Assembly: GCA_016191165.1 (NCBI GenBank)
Contig: JACPPF010000071.1
Span: forward strand, 1-64,000
Reading direction: 5' to 3'
DNA length: 64,000 nt
Origin: Planctomycetota bacterium
Lineage (GTDB): Bacteria; Planctomycetota; Planctomycetia; Gemmatales; Gemmataceae
The notes beneath the pieces are model-generated. The model ran no database searches. It had not been told where the DNA came from and saw nothing but the letters and a program-made list of their open reading frames with translations. Numbering within the stretch: position 1 is the stretch's first letter; each line of letters starts with the position of its first letter. Positions 55,856-63,380 of this stretch are shown piece by piece. The position numbers were made by a program, and so were the translations under genes.

Positions 55856-56161
55856 CTAACCCGGCGCAGGCTCCGGCGCGGGAGCCGTGGCTGGCGCGGC
55901 GGCCTTTTCCTCGAATTTCTTGAGGTGCTTGTCCAGCAGCGCCTGCACCTTTTCCGACGGCAGAGCGCCCACGCTCATCCAGTAACGGATGCGATCCGCC
56001 TTCAGGGCGAGCCGATTCTCCTTGTTCGTCACCATTGGGTCGTAGGCGCCAAGGTCCTCCAGCGTGCGGCCGTCGCGCGGCTGGCGGGAGTCGATGGCGA
56101 CAATGCGAAAATACGGGCGATGTTTGCGCCCCATCCTCTTCATGCGAATGCGAACTGCCAC
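55856..56161 (-). CDS. rpsP: 30S ribosomal protein S16
   Basis: A 101-residue S16 with VRIRMKRMGRKHRPYFRIVAIDSRQPRDGR, DLGAYDPM and an Ala/Pro-rich tail. The start is GTG at 56161, preceded by GAGAGGAAACCGAC. Between ffh and trmD as expected. Confidence 0.96.
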   Translation of the reverse strand: MAVRIRMKRMGRKHRPYFRIVAIDSRQPRDGRTLEDLGAYDPMVTNKENRLALKADRIRYWMSVGALPSEKVQALLDKHLKKFEEKAAAPATAPAPEPAPG

Positions 56162-56229
56162 GTCGGTTTCCTCTCGAAAAGCACGGAATATCGGGAATTC
56201 AATAGTGTATGAAAAAACGGGTCTTCAAC

Positions 56230-56340
56230 CAGCCCACGCGCTACGAGCCCCCACGCGCTACCAGCCCCACGCGCTACCAGCCCCACGCGCAAGCGTGGGG
56301 ATTAGGCTCCTACAACCCCACGCTAGCGCGTGGGGCTGGT
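56230..56340. repeat. Multi-copy CCAGCCCACGCGC / CCCCACGC palindromic repeats
   Basis: Several copies of AGCCCCCACGCGCTACC in tandem followed by GCGCAAGCGTGGGG and CCCCACGCTAGCGCGTGGGG. A longer relative of the element at 705. It fills the gap between rpsP and ffh. Confidence 0.65.
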
Positions 56341-56354
56341 AAGCAGGGAGGTAC

Positions 56355-57851
56355 TTATCTCCGCTTCTTGTCCTGCTTGCGTTTCTTCTTGCGTTCTTCG
56401 GCGCGCTCCTTGGGCGTCTTGCGATGGCCGGTGCCGATCTTTGTCTTCGGCAATCCCACCCCCGGATTCAACATGCCCGCCTTCCCCATGCCCATCAGCA
56501 TCTTCATGCGGTCGAAAATCGACATGTTAGCAATCTGGCGCATGATGGTACGAACCTGCGCGAACTGATTGAGAAACTGCTTGATATCATGCGGCTCCGT
56601 CCCGCTGCCCGCGGCGATGCGTCTTCGTCGGCTGAGATCGATGATGTCCGGGTTCTTGCGTTCGCCCTTGGTCATCGCGTCGATCATGCCCTGAATGCGT
56701 TTGACGGCGACATCTGGATCCTCGTCATCGGGGATCAACTCGCCCATGCCGGGCATGGCTTTCATGATGTCCTTCATGCCGCCCATCTTGGCCATCTGCG
56801 AGAACTGCTTGCGAAAGTCGTCGAGGTTGAAGTCGCCCTTTTCAAGTTTTTTCCGCTGGGCCTCGATTTCCTCGGCGGACAGGTCTGCCTGAACGCGCTG
56901 GACCTTTTCGATGATGGACCAGACGTCCCCCTGGCCCATGATGCGCTGGGCCATCCGTTCGGGGACGAATTCTTCCAGGGCGTTGAGCTTTTCGCCGACG
57001 CCCATGAACTTGATCGGGACCTTGGTGACCTCCTTGATGGACAGGGCCGCCCCGCCGCGGGCGTCGCCGTCGAGCTTGGTGAGAATGACACCGTTGAGGT
57101 CGAGCGCGTCGTTGAACGCCTTGGCGCTGTTGACCGCGTCCTGGCCGGTCATCGCGTCACAAACGAAAAAGACATCGTCGGGCCGCACGAGCCGGTCGAT
57201 CTGACGCAGCTCGTCCATCGGCATCTCGGCGATGTGCAGTCGGCCGGCGGTGTCGAGGATGATGACGTCATGGGAAGTGTTCTTGGCCTGGGCAACCGCG
57301 TTTTGGCATACGCTGACCGGGTTTGGCCCGCCGCCGCCGGGGACCGCTGCCCCCTCGGTGTAAACCTCGACGCCGATCTGCTCGCCGAGCGTTTTCAACT
57401 GTTCGATGGCGGCAGGGCGCTGCAAGTCGGCCGCGACCAACAGGGGCTTCTTGTTGAAGCGATCGCGCAGCATCAAGGCCAGCTTGCCGCACGTCGTGGT
57501 CTTGCCCGAACCTTGCAGGCCGCACAGCATCAGGATCGTGGGCCGATCCTTGGCGAAGTGAAACGCCGGTTCGGGCTTCTCGGCCTGGCCTTTCATCAAC
57601 AGGACGAGTTCCTGATAGATGATGTTGATGATCTGCTCGCTCGGGTCCAGTGCGCGCAGCACCTCCTGGCCGACCGCCTGCGCCTTGACCCGCTCGATGA
57701 ACTCGTTGGCGACGTTGAAGTTGACGTCCGCTTCGAGCAAGGCGGTGCGAACCTGGCGCAAGCCCTCCTGGACGTTGGCCTCGGTGATGCGGCCCTTGCC
57801 GCGCATATTCTTGATGGCATCTCCGATGCCGCGCATGATTCCTTCAAACAT
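56355..57851 (-). CDS. ffh: Signal recognition particle protein Ffh
   Basis: A 498-residue SRP54 GTPase. The N domain and G domain contain GLQGSGKTTTCGKLA (Walker A), DTAGRLHIAEMPM (G3), TKLDGDARGGAALS (G4-like) and GVGEKLNALEEFVPE; the Met-rich M domain (FDRMKMLMGMGKAGML) binds signal peptides and 4.5S RNA. Lysine-rich C-terminus. First gene of the operon with rpsP and trmD. Confidence 0.97.
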   Translation of the reverse strand: MFEGIMRGIGDAIKNMRGKGRITEANVQEGLRQVRTALLEADVNFNVANEFIERVKAQAVGQEVLRALDPSEQIINIIYQELVLLMKGQAEKPEPAFHFAKDRPTILMLCGLQGSGKTTTCGKLALMLRDRFNKKPLLVAADLQRPAAIEQLKTLGEQIGVEVYTEGAAVPGGGGPNPVSVCQNAVAQAKNTSHDVIILDTAGRLHIAEMPMDELRQIDRLVRPDDVFFVCDAMTGQDAVNSAKAFNDALDLNGVILTKLDGDARGGAALSIKEVTKVPIKFMGVGEKLNALEEFVPERMAQRIMGQGDVWSIIEKVQRVQADLSAEEIEAQRKKLEKGDFNLDDFRKQFSQMAKMGGMKDIMKAMPGMGELIPDDEDPDVAVKRIQGMIDAMTKGERKNPDIIDLSRRRRIAAGSGTEPHDIKQFLNQFAQVRTIMRQIANMSIFDRMKMLMGMGKAGMLNPGVGLPKTKIGTGHRKTPKERAEERKKKRKQDKKRR

Positions 57852-58086
57852 GTCTATCGCCCCAAATGGGTAGTGCGGATTTCGCGGGAATACCTGAACG
57901 CGAATTTCGTATTATAGTGTTTTGCTGTCCCCCCCACAACCGACGCCGCCGAACGGGAATCTCGCCGATGGTGTGGCTGTCCGAGCAGCTCACCGCCTGT
58001 TGCCCGCTTCCATTCGTCAACGAGTCTGCTATAACACAACGAGCGGCCTGCGAGGTCTTGCCGCTATTGTTTTCCGCGAGGCTGAC

Positions 58087-58587
58087 ATGAATTTTCAATT
58101 CGACATCGCTTCCAGCGCCAAGCCAGCTCCAACGGCCGTGCCTTTTCCGGTCGGGGATAATGTTCTGGATGTCCTCAAGCAAATCCTCGACGTCCAACGT
58201 GAGCAGTTGCAGCAGATCCTTGACGTGCAGCGCGAACACCTGCATCACGCCCGCATGTCCTCGCAAGAAAATCTGGCCCGCTGGCGCAACCTTTTGGCCC
58301 GCTGGCACGAACAGCAGCCGGAGTTCGCCGACCAGTGCAAGTCGGCGTATCCCGTTCTCGAAAAGGCGTACGTGCAGATGTTGAGCCGGATGACGCAGGA
58401 ATTGGCCGAACAAGACGACGACACTTTGGACAATGAGTTTGCGCTTCAGGAGTTTATTGACCGCTTCGGCATGAAGGTCGGGCAGATGAGCCACCTGTTG
58501 AGCGTGGTCGGTCCGCTTTCGGAGGCAGCCCATCAGCTGGACGAGATCAGAAAACACGAGGCCGAACAAAAGCAAGCCAAGGGCTGA
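58087..58587 (+). CDS. Coiled-coil protein with a tandem heptad repeat
   Basis: A 166-residue protein of unknown family. Two near-identical segments, QILDVQREQLQ and QILDVQREHLH (about residues 37-60), suggest a coiled coil that grew by duplication of 11 residues. The rest is helical with acidic patches (AEQDDDTLDNEF) and a basic end (RKHEAEQKQAKG). The ATG at 58087 follows the last palindrome-free gap; the frame opens at 57922. No enzymatic motif. Possibly structural. Confidence 0.6.
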   Translation: MNFQFDIASSAKPAPTAVPFPVGDNVLDVLKQILDVQREQLQQILDVQREHLHHARMSSQENLARWRNLLARWHEQQPEFADQCKSAYPVLEKAYVQMLSRMTQELAEQDDDTLDNEFALQEFIDRFGMKVGQMSHLLSVVGPLSEAAHQLDEIRKHEAEQKQAKG

Positions 58588-58613
58588 GTGAAGCAACGCC
58601 TGGGAAACCGTAT

Positions 58614-59021
58614 TCACCTATCCAGTTGATTTGCTCCACTCTTCGCGGGGTCGTAGGGTTCCAGCCACTGGATGATCTCGATCCGGTTGCCATCGGGATC
58701 ATAAACGAAAAAGCGGTCACAATTCGGGATGGGCGTCGTCTCCTCCACGGGCACCTCTTGTTCAAGAAAATAGGATCGCGCCGCCTGCGCGTTCGGTACG
58801 CGTAGCGCAAAATGGCGCGGACTGCGCGCATCCGGCGCGTCCTTTAGCAACAGATGAAGCTGCTGATTCCCGAGGTCGTACCACAACACCACGAATTCAA
58901 ACGTGCGCGGCTTCGCGATCTCCTTCAAGCCGAACACCTCCCCATAAAACCACCGGCTGCGCGCCAGGTCGGTGATGAGCACGGAAACGTGATCGATCAG
59001 AAAGCCGTGATTTTCCGCCAT
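58614..59021 (-). CDS. VOC superfamily (glyoxalase-like) protein
   Basis: A 135-residue protein of the glyoxalase/bleomycin-resistance/dioxygenase fold. Metal ligands are visible at DHVSVLITDL (His), ARSPRHFALRV (His) and PDGNRIEIIQW (Glu). Single VOC domain; may be a glyoxalase, isomerase or resistance protein. No operon partner. Confidence 0.88.
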   Translation of the reverse strand: MAENHGFLIDHVSVLITDLARSRWFYGEVFGLKEIAKPRTFEFVVLWYDLGNQQLHLLLKDAPDARSPRHFALRVPNAQAARSYFLEQEVPVEETTPIPNCDRFFVYDPDGNRIEIIQWLEPYDPAKSGANQLDR

Positions 59022-59225
59022 TTAGACCTCCGTAGGGGCAACCAGATAACCGGGACGGCGCGTCAGCAGTTCGCTCCCTCACCAGGCTTGCTAGTGGGGG
59101 ACCCGTCTCCCCTGCCGCTTGTGGGGCCCGGCTCGCTTCGGTGAGAATTCAAAAAAAATCGGCCCGCGCGCCCAGTCCGTGGGTACTTTATGGATAGACA
59201 AGGTCAGCGGGGAAGGAATGACGCC

Positions 59226-61205
59226 ATGACGCAATCCTCGAATGCCGCAGTCATGCGGCAAATCCGCATGATGGTGGCAACGCGGCCATCCGAGGAGGAA
59301 TCCGATTTCCACCTGCTCGCCCGTTTCTCGGCGGAGCGTGACGAAGCTGCATTCGCGGCTCTGGTGCATCGGCACGGTGGAATGGTCTTCGCCGTATGCC
59401 AGAGCGTACTGGGTCGACAGCACGACGCCGAGGACGTTTTCCAGGCGACGTTCCTGGTGCTCGCCCGGCAGGGCCATACCATTCGCAAACAGGAAGCGGT
59501 CGCCAGCTGGCTGCACCGGGTGGCCTATCGGCTGGCGCTCAAGGCCCGGCTGCAGGCGCGGCGGCGGCAGGCGCGGGAAAACGCCGTCGCCATTGCCGAC
59601 TCCGCGACATCCGCGATTGATGTCAATACGCGCGAGATGCGGGAAGTGGTGCATGAGGAGTTGAATCGCCTGCCCGAGAAATATCGGACCGCGATCCTCC
59701 TTTGTTACCTCGAGGGCAGAACTCGCGATGAAGCCGCCCAGCGACTCGGCGTCAGCCCTGGCGCGTTCAAGAAATGCCTGGAGCGGGGCCGAAATCTCCT
59801 GGGCAGCCGGCTCCTGGGACGCGGCCTTGCACCCGCCGCGCTCCTGGCCAATCTGCTGACTGAAATCCAGGCCGAGGCGGCCGTTTCCACTTCATTGACT
59901 CACGGCACCGCGCGGGCGGCCGTGGCTTTCGCCACGGGTTGCGGAACCAACGCTGCGACCACTACCGCCGCCCTGATGCTTGCCAACGGAGCGATTCGAA
60001 CCATGACGATTACCAAATTCGCCTGGACCCTACTCGCGCTAATCCTGGTGTGCGCCTCCGGCGCCGGGCTGGGCCTGGCAGCCTACCAGGGGTTCGCGGG
60101 TGATTTAACCAATCGGCCCCACGGGGTCATCGGCCTGCCAGGCGCCCAGGGGGAAAAGCCCGACCAGAAAACTCCAGGCAAGAAAACTGACCTGGAGCGC
60201 CTCATCGGCACCTGGCGCTTCGCCAGCGGCGCCGCCCGGGGCAAGGAAACGCCCAAGGAATTCATCGCCCTGGCTCGCCTCACCTTCACCAGGGACGGAA
60301 AGACCTTGATGACCATCACCGAAGAGACCAAGACCGGCCAGTTCAAAATCGTCGCGCCGGGCAAGATTGATCTCTCCCTGGGTGGCAACGACACCGTCAC
60401 CCCAGCGATCTACCGATTTGAAGGCGACAACCGCCTCATCCTCTGTGGCGGCGACGGCCCCAAGAGTGAGCGGCCTAGCCAATTCAAGGGAGACAAAGAC
60501 TCCACCCAAGTCTTGCTCATCCTCATCCGCGCCAAAACCGGCGAAGAAAAACCGACGAAGCAAGACCTCGCCAAGTTCAAGGGCGGACTCGCCCAGGTCC
60601 AGGAAGCCGCCGCTCGCGCTCAAAGCGCGAACAACCTCAAACAAATCGGCCTGGCAATGCACAACTACTTGGCTGTCTACAAGTCGTTTCCGCGCCACGC
60701 CATTTACAGCAAGGACGGCAAGACCCCGCTCCTGAGCTGGCGCGTGGCAATCCTGCCGTTCATTGAACAGGATAAGTTGTACAAGGAGTTCAAACTCGAC
60801 GAGGCCTGGAATAGTGCTCACAACAAGAAGCTGATCGCCAAGATGCCCAAGATCTACGAACCCCTCGGCGCAGGCAAGAAAGGGGTCGGCCTGACCCATT
60901 ACCAGGTCTTCACCGGTCTGAATACCATGTTCAACGGCGCCAAGGAGCTGGGGCCTCGCGACGTCACCGACGGCACCTCGAACACCATCCTGGCAATTGA
61001 AGCAAAGCAAGCGGTCGTGTGGTCGCAGCCCGCCGATCTGGTTCTGCCCAAGGATGAAACCAAACTACCGCCCCTGGGCGGGCTGTTCAAGGCGGGCATG
61101 CACGTCCTGATGGCCGACGGCTCGGTGCGGTTCCGTTCGGCAACAACGCCTGCCGCCACCATACGAGCCGCAGTGACGCCGGCGGGAAATGAACCTCCGG
61201 AATAA
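59226..61205 (+). CDS. ECF sigma factor fused through a membrane helix to TIGR03067-like and DUF1559-like regions
   Basis: A 659-residue protein. The N-terminus is an ECF sigma factor: region 2 (DEAAFAALVHRHGGMVFAVCQSV, HDAEDVFQATFLVLA), region 4 (LPEKYRTAILLCYLEGRTRDEAAQRLGV). Residues about 264-286 are a membrane helix (TITKFAWTLLALILVCASGA). Then a region like TIGR03067 (LIGTWRFASGAARGKETPKEF, about 325-430) and one like DUF1559 (NLKQIGLAMHNYLAVYKSFP and GLFKAGMHVLMADGSVRFRS, about 466-640) follow and should face the periplasm. The start at 59226 follows GGGGAAGGA. No anti-sigma gene is adjacent; sensing may occur within the one protein (inference). Confidence 0.9.
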   Translation: MTQSSNAAVMRQIRMMVATRPSEEESDFHLLARFSAERDEAAFAALVHRHGGMVFAVCQSVLGRQHDAEDVFQATFLVLARQGHTIRKQEAVASWLHRVAYRLALKARLQARRRQARENAVAIADSATSAIDVNTREMREVVHEELNRLPEKYRTAILLCYLEGRTRDEAAQRLGVSPGAFKKCLERGRNLLGSRLLGRGLAPAALLANLLTEIQAEAAVSTSLTHGTARAAVAFATGCGTNAATTTAALMLANGAIRTMTITKFAWTLLALILVCASGAGLGLAAYQGFAGDLTNRPHGVIGLPGAQGEKPDQKTPGKKTDLERLIGTWRFASGAARGKETPKEFIALARLTFTRDGKTLMTITEETKTGQFKIVAPGKIDLSLGGNDTVTPAIYRFEGDNRLILCGGDGPKSERPSQFKGDKDSTQVLLILIRAKTGEEKPTKQDLAKFKGGLAQVQEAAARAQSANNLKQIGLAMHNYLAVYKSFPRHAIYSKDGKTPLLSWRVAILPFIEQDKLYKEFKLDEAWNSAHNKKLIAKMPKIYEPLGAGKKGVGLTHYQVFTGLNTMFNGAKELGPRDVTDGTSNTILAIEAKQAVVWSQPADLVLPKDETKLPPLGGLFKAGMHVLMADGSVRFRSATTPAATIRAAVTPAGNEPPE

Positions 61206-61213
61206 CGGAACCT

Positions 61214-61244
61214 GCCGGCCAGTGCTGGCCTGGCCGGCTTTTTT
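61214..61244 (+). terminator. Rho-independent terminator after the ECF-fusion gene
   Basis: An eight-base perfect stem (GCCGGCCA/TGGCCGGC) with a nine-base loop is followed directly by TTTTTT (61239-61244), nine bases after the stop codon. Confidence 0.85.
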
Positions 61245-61276
61245 CAGGCATGAGTAAACCCGATCTGGGTCAATCT

Positions 61277-62296
61277 TCACCTCACCACGTATTTCTTGGG
61301 GATTTCAGCACCAGCAACATAGGCCAGCTTGCCAATCTTGCACATCTGATAAACATGGATGCGGAAATCGGGGCAGGTGCTCACCAGGCAGTAGGCGTCG
61401 GTCGCCGTAAAGCCGTGCTCGCTGATGAGCCAATCCATTAGGTGAAACGTCGCGGTCTCCACGGCGACCTCAAGCGGCTTGTTGGCGTGGATCGCGATCA
61501 GGGCGTCCGGTTTTTCTATGCGCATCCACGGGATCTTCTTCGCTTTGACGATGTCGAGCTTCACCTGGACCGTGGCTTTCGTCTCGGCGGCGGTGCCCGT
61601 GAACTCGGTGTCGCCCTGCGATGCGTGGACATCGCCGAGGTAGAAGAGAGCGCCGGGATGATGGATCGGCAGGAAAACCTTGTTGCCGACGGTCACATCG
61701 CGGATATCGAGATTGCCGCCCCATTCGCCTTGCCCGTCGAGACTCGTGGTGACTTCGCGGTCGGGGGCCACGCCGATGGTGCCGATGAAGGGCGTGATGG
61801 GCCAGGAGATTTCCTTTCTCCCCTCTCCCCCTGTGGGAGAGGGGTTGGGGGTGAGGGGGAAGTGAAGCGTGCCGTCGCGCATCGTTCCGGAAGGCCCGGG
61901 CGTGTGCTTGAAAATCTTGGTGGTGTAGTCGCTTGAAAGCTCGGGCCAGCGCGTCAAATCACCCGCGGGACCGCGACGTGGGCCGATGGCGATCCAGGAG
62001 TAGCTGTCCACGATGATTGATTCGAGCGTGACGACGAGCATATCGCCGCGCTCGGCCCCTTCGAGAAAGATCGGCCCGGCGATGGGGTTGGCCAGGGGCG
62101 GCGACTTGTCAAAGCCGGGCCGCTTGCCTGGGATCGCCTTGTCGGCTTCCGACTTGAAGTATCCGGTGCTGGCGTCGTAGGTTTCGAGTTCAAACACCTC
62201 GCCCGGCTTGACGCGCAGCAACGGGTCGTCGCGCCAGTCGAAGGCGTATTTGCGGGCGAGATCACGTGGAATGCGTTGCAAACGAATACCCCCCAT
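61277..62296 (-). CDS. Acetamidase/formamidase family protein with an in-frame repeat
   Basis: A 339-residue amidase of the FmdA_AmdA family, which hydrolyses formamide or acetamide. Typical segments: GGNLDIRDVTVGNKVFLPI, PGALFYLGDVHASQGDTEFTGTA and IHANKPLEVAVE. Residues about 147-160 (LTPNPSPTGGEGR) are encoded by a palindromic repeat, the same unit as in cysS. ATG at 62296 is chosen, 11 bases after the YoeB stop; TTG at 62332 would overlap it. The activity is likely kept because the insertion is in a surface loop (inference). Confidence 0.88.
   Translation of the reverse strand: MGGIRLQRIPRDLARKYAFDWRDDPLLRVKPGEVFELETYDASTGYFKSEADKAIPGKRPGFDKSPPLANPIAGPIFLEGAERGDMLVVTLESIIVDSYSWIAIGPRRGPAGDLTRWPELSSDYTTKIFKHTPGPSGTMRDGTLHFPLTPNPSPTGGEGRKEISWPITPFIGTIGVAPDREVTTSLDGQGEWGGNLDIRDVTVGNKVFLPIHHPGALFYLGDVHASQGDTEFTGTAAETKATVQVKLDIVKAKKIPWMRIEKPDALIAIHANKPLEVAVETATFHLMDWLISEHGFTATDAYCLVSTCPDFRIHVYQMCKIGKLAYVAGAEIPKKYVVR
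61819..61858. repeat. Palindromic repeat inserted in frame inside the acetamidase gene
   Basis: TCCCCTCTCCCC...GGGGGTGAGGGG, 40 bases, aligning along its length with 32277-32316. It encodes PLTPNPSPTGGEGR in the minus-strand gene. Confidence 0.85.
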
Positions 62297-62307
62297 CAAG
62301 TAGCTGC

Positions 62308-62568
62308 TCACTTGTCGTAGTGATACCGGCAAGCGATCCCAATCAATGTGTCTTCCGATACCGTGTAGACCAAACGGTGCTCATCGTTGATTCGACGTGA
62401 CCAGTATCCGGACAAGTCGCCCTTGAGCGGTTCCGGCTTGCCGACCCCTTCAAACGGCGGCCGGATAATGTCTTGCACAAGCTGATTGAGTCGCTTGAGA
62501 AGCTTGCGATCATGCTTGACAAACCACTGGTAGTCATCCCAGGCCGATGGCGTAATGGTCAGGTTCAT
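62308..62568 (-). CDS. yoeB: YoeB-type toxin of a type II toxin-antitoxin pair
   Basis: An 86-residue ribosome-dependent mRNA interferase. It begins WDDYQWFVKHDRKLLKRLNQL, then PFEGVGKPEPLKGDLSGYWSRRI and ends HRLVYTVSEDTLIGIACRYHYDK; the catalytic Glu, Arg and His-Tyr are retained. The start codon overlaps the antitoxin stop as ATGA. The protein looks intact. Confidence 0.92.
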   Translation of the reverse strand: MNLTITPSAWDDYQWFVKHDRKLLKRLNQLVQDIIRPPFEGVGKPEPLKGDLSGYWSRRINDEHRLVYTVSEDTLIGIACRYHYDK

Positions 62569-62820
62569 TCCGGAATCAACTCCCGTTGCCGGCCTTTACC
62601 TGCCTTCGCTTCCGCAACGGACCGCCGCAGATGAGCCGCATTGGCCGCGCTTGACAATTGATAGATCGTCTCCCGCCACGAATTGAATTCGTCCAGTGGC
62701 ATGACCACAACCTGGCCGCCCTCGTCCGTGACGACAATGCGGGGCTCCGCATCGGCAAGAACCTGTTCGACAAGTGCTTGTTAGATTCCGCTTGGCGTCT
62801 TTCAGCGTGATCGCTTGCAT
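62565..62820 (-). pseudogene. yefM: YefM/Phd-type antitoxin with a single-base frameshift
   Basis: Reading leftward from the ATG at 62820 gives MQAITLKDAKRNLT, after which one extra A (AA at 62779-62778 in place of A) shifts the frame. Removing it restores ALVEQVLADAEPRIVVTDEG and a typical YefM end that stops at 62565, overlapping the toxin start. The reconstructed protein has 84 residues. GAGGGG lies before the ATG. As read, no antitoxin of normal length is made. Confidence 0.82.
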
Positions 62821-62827
62821 GGCAAAC

Positions 62828-62945
62828 CCCTCGTTCGGGTGGTGGTACAGTTTGCCGTAGGTCAGGCTTTCCAGACTGACGTTTCGCGGCTTCTGTCAGG
62901 CAAGAATGCCTGACCTACCTCAAATTGTACCACTACCCTCGTTCG
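62828..62945. mobile_element. MITE-like element with 10-base flanking direct repeats
   Basis: CCCTCGTTCG occurs at 62828-62837 and again at 62936-62945. The 98 bases between them have imperfect inverted ends of about 28 bases (24 of 28 match) built around TGGTGGTACAGTTT and AAATTGTACCACTA, with GTAGGTCAGGC...GCCTGACCTAC inside. The right end of the left repeat is the antitoxin ribosome-binding site, so the insertion lies right in front of yefM. Confidence 0.7.
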
Positions 62946-63380
62946 CATGGGCTGCCAATCGTTCAGGGCTTCCGGCCGTAACCCAACGCTGCTGCCGTCG
63001 TGTGGTATTAACCTTTGTGTCTTTCGTTCATCCTACCACGGTGTGGGCGAGACGCCAGGTCCATTTTTGAACCAATCAACACTTCCTGGCGACTCCATCG
63101 CGTGTGAACGTGTTATCAACGGGGCACCGTTCCCCTGGCGAATCCGTTACGAGCCGCGACCGTGAGGGAGCCGGTTTACTTCGCCCCCGCTCCCTTACGG
63201 GCGCGGCTCGTTATCATCACAGCAGCGGTGCGTCCGCGCTGCGCTTGACGCACCCTGCCGCAACTTCGTAATCCCGCCGAACAGCCATCCTGACTCCTGT
63301 TAAGTGTACAAAATACCACATTGGCGATTTTCAAATTTCGACCGCTTCGCGGTAAAGTGTAAAGTAGTAAAGGTGTCAAG
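62946..63380. other. Non-coding gap between the TA locus and the FGE-type gene
   Basis: I see no gene. The region holds the palindromic repeat at 63151 and some pieces that look like remnants (CCTACCACGGTGTGGGCGAGACG). No strong promoter is recognised. Confidence 0.5.
63151..63210. repeat. Palindromic intergenic repeat, GAGCCGCG family
   Basis: GAGCCGCGACCGTGAGGGAG is mirrored by CTCCCTTACGGGCGCGGCTC. Second copy of the 28706 family. Confidence 0.65.

Noticed and set aside
56424-57917. 497-residue plus-strand frame opposite ffh
   Set aside because: The minus-strand Ffh has all GTPase motifs; this frame has none and is a GC-driven shadow.
705-63210. Repeated palindromes read as a possible CRISPR array
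   Set aside because: The repeats are scattered singly between genes and are not regularly spaced with unique spacers.
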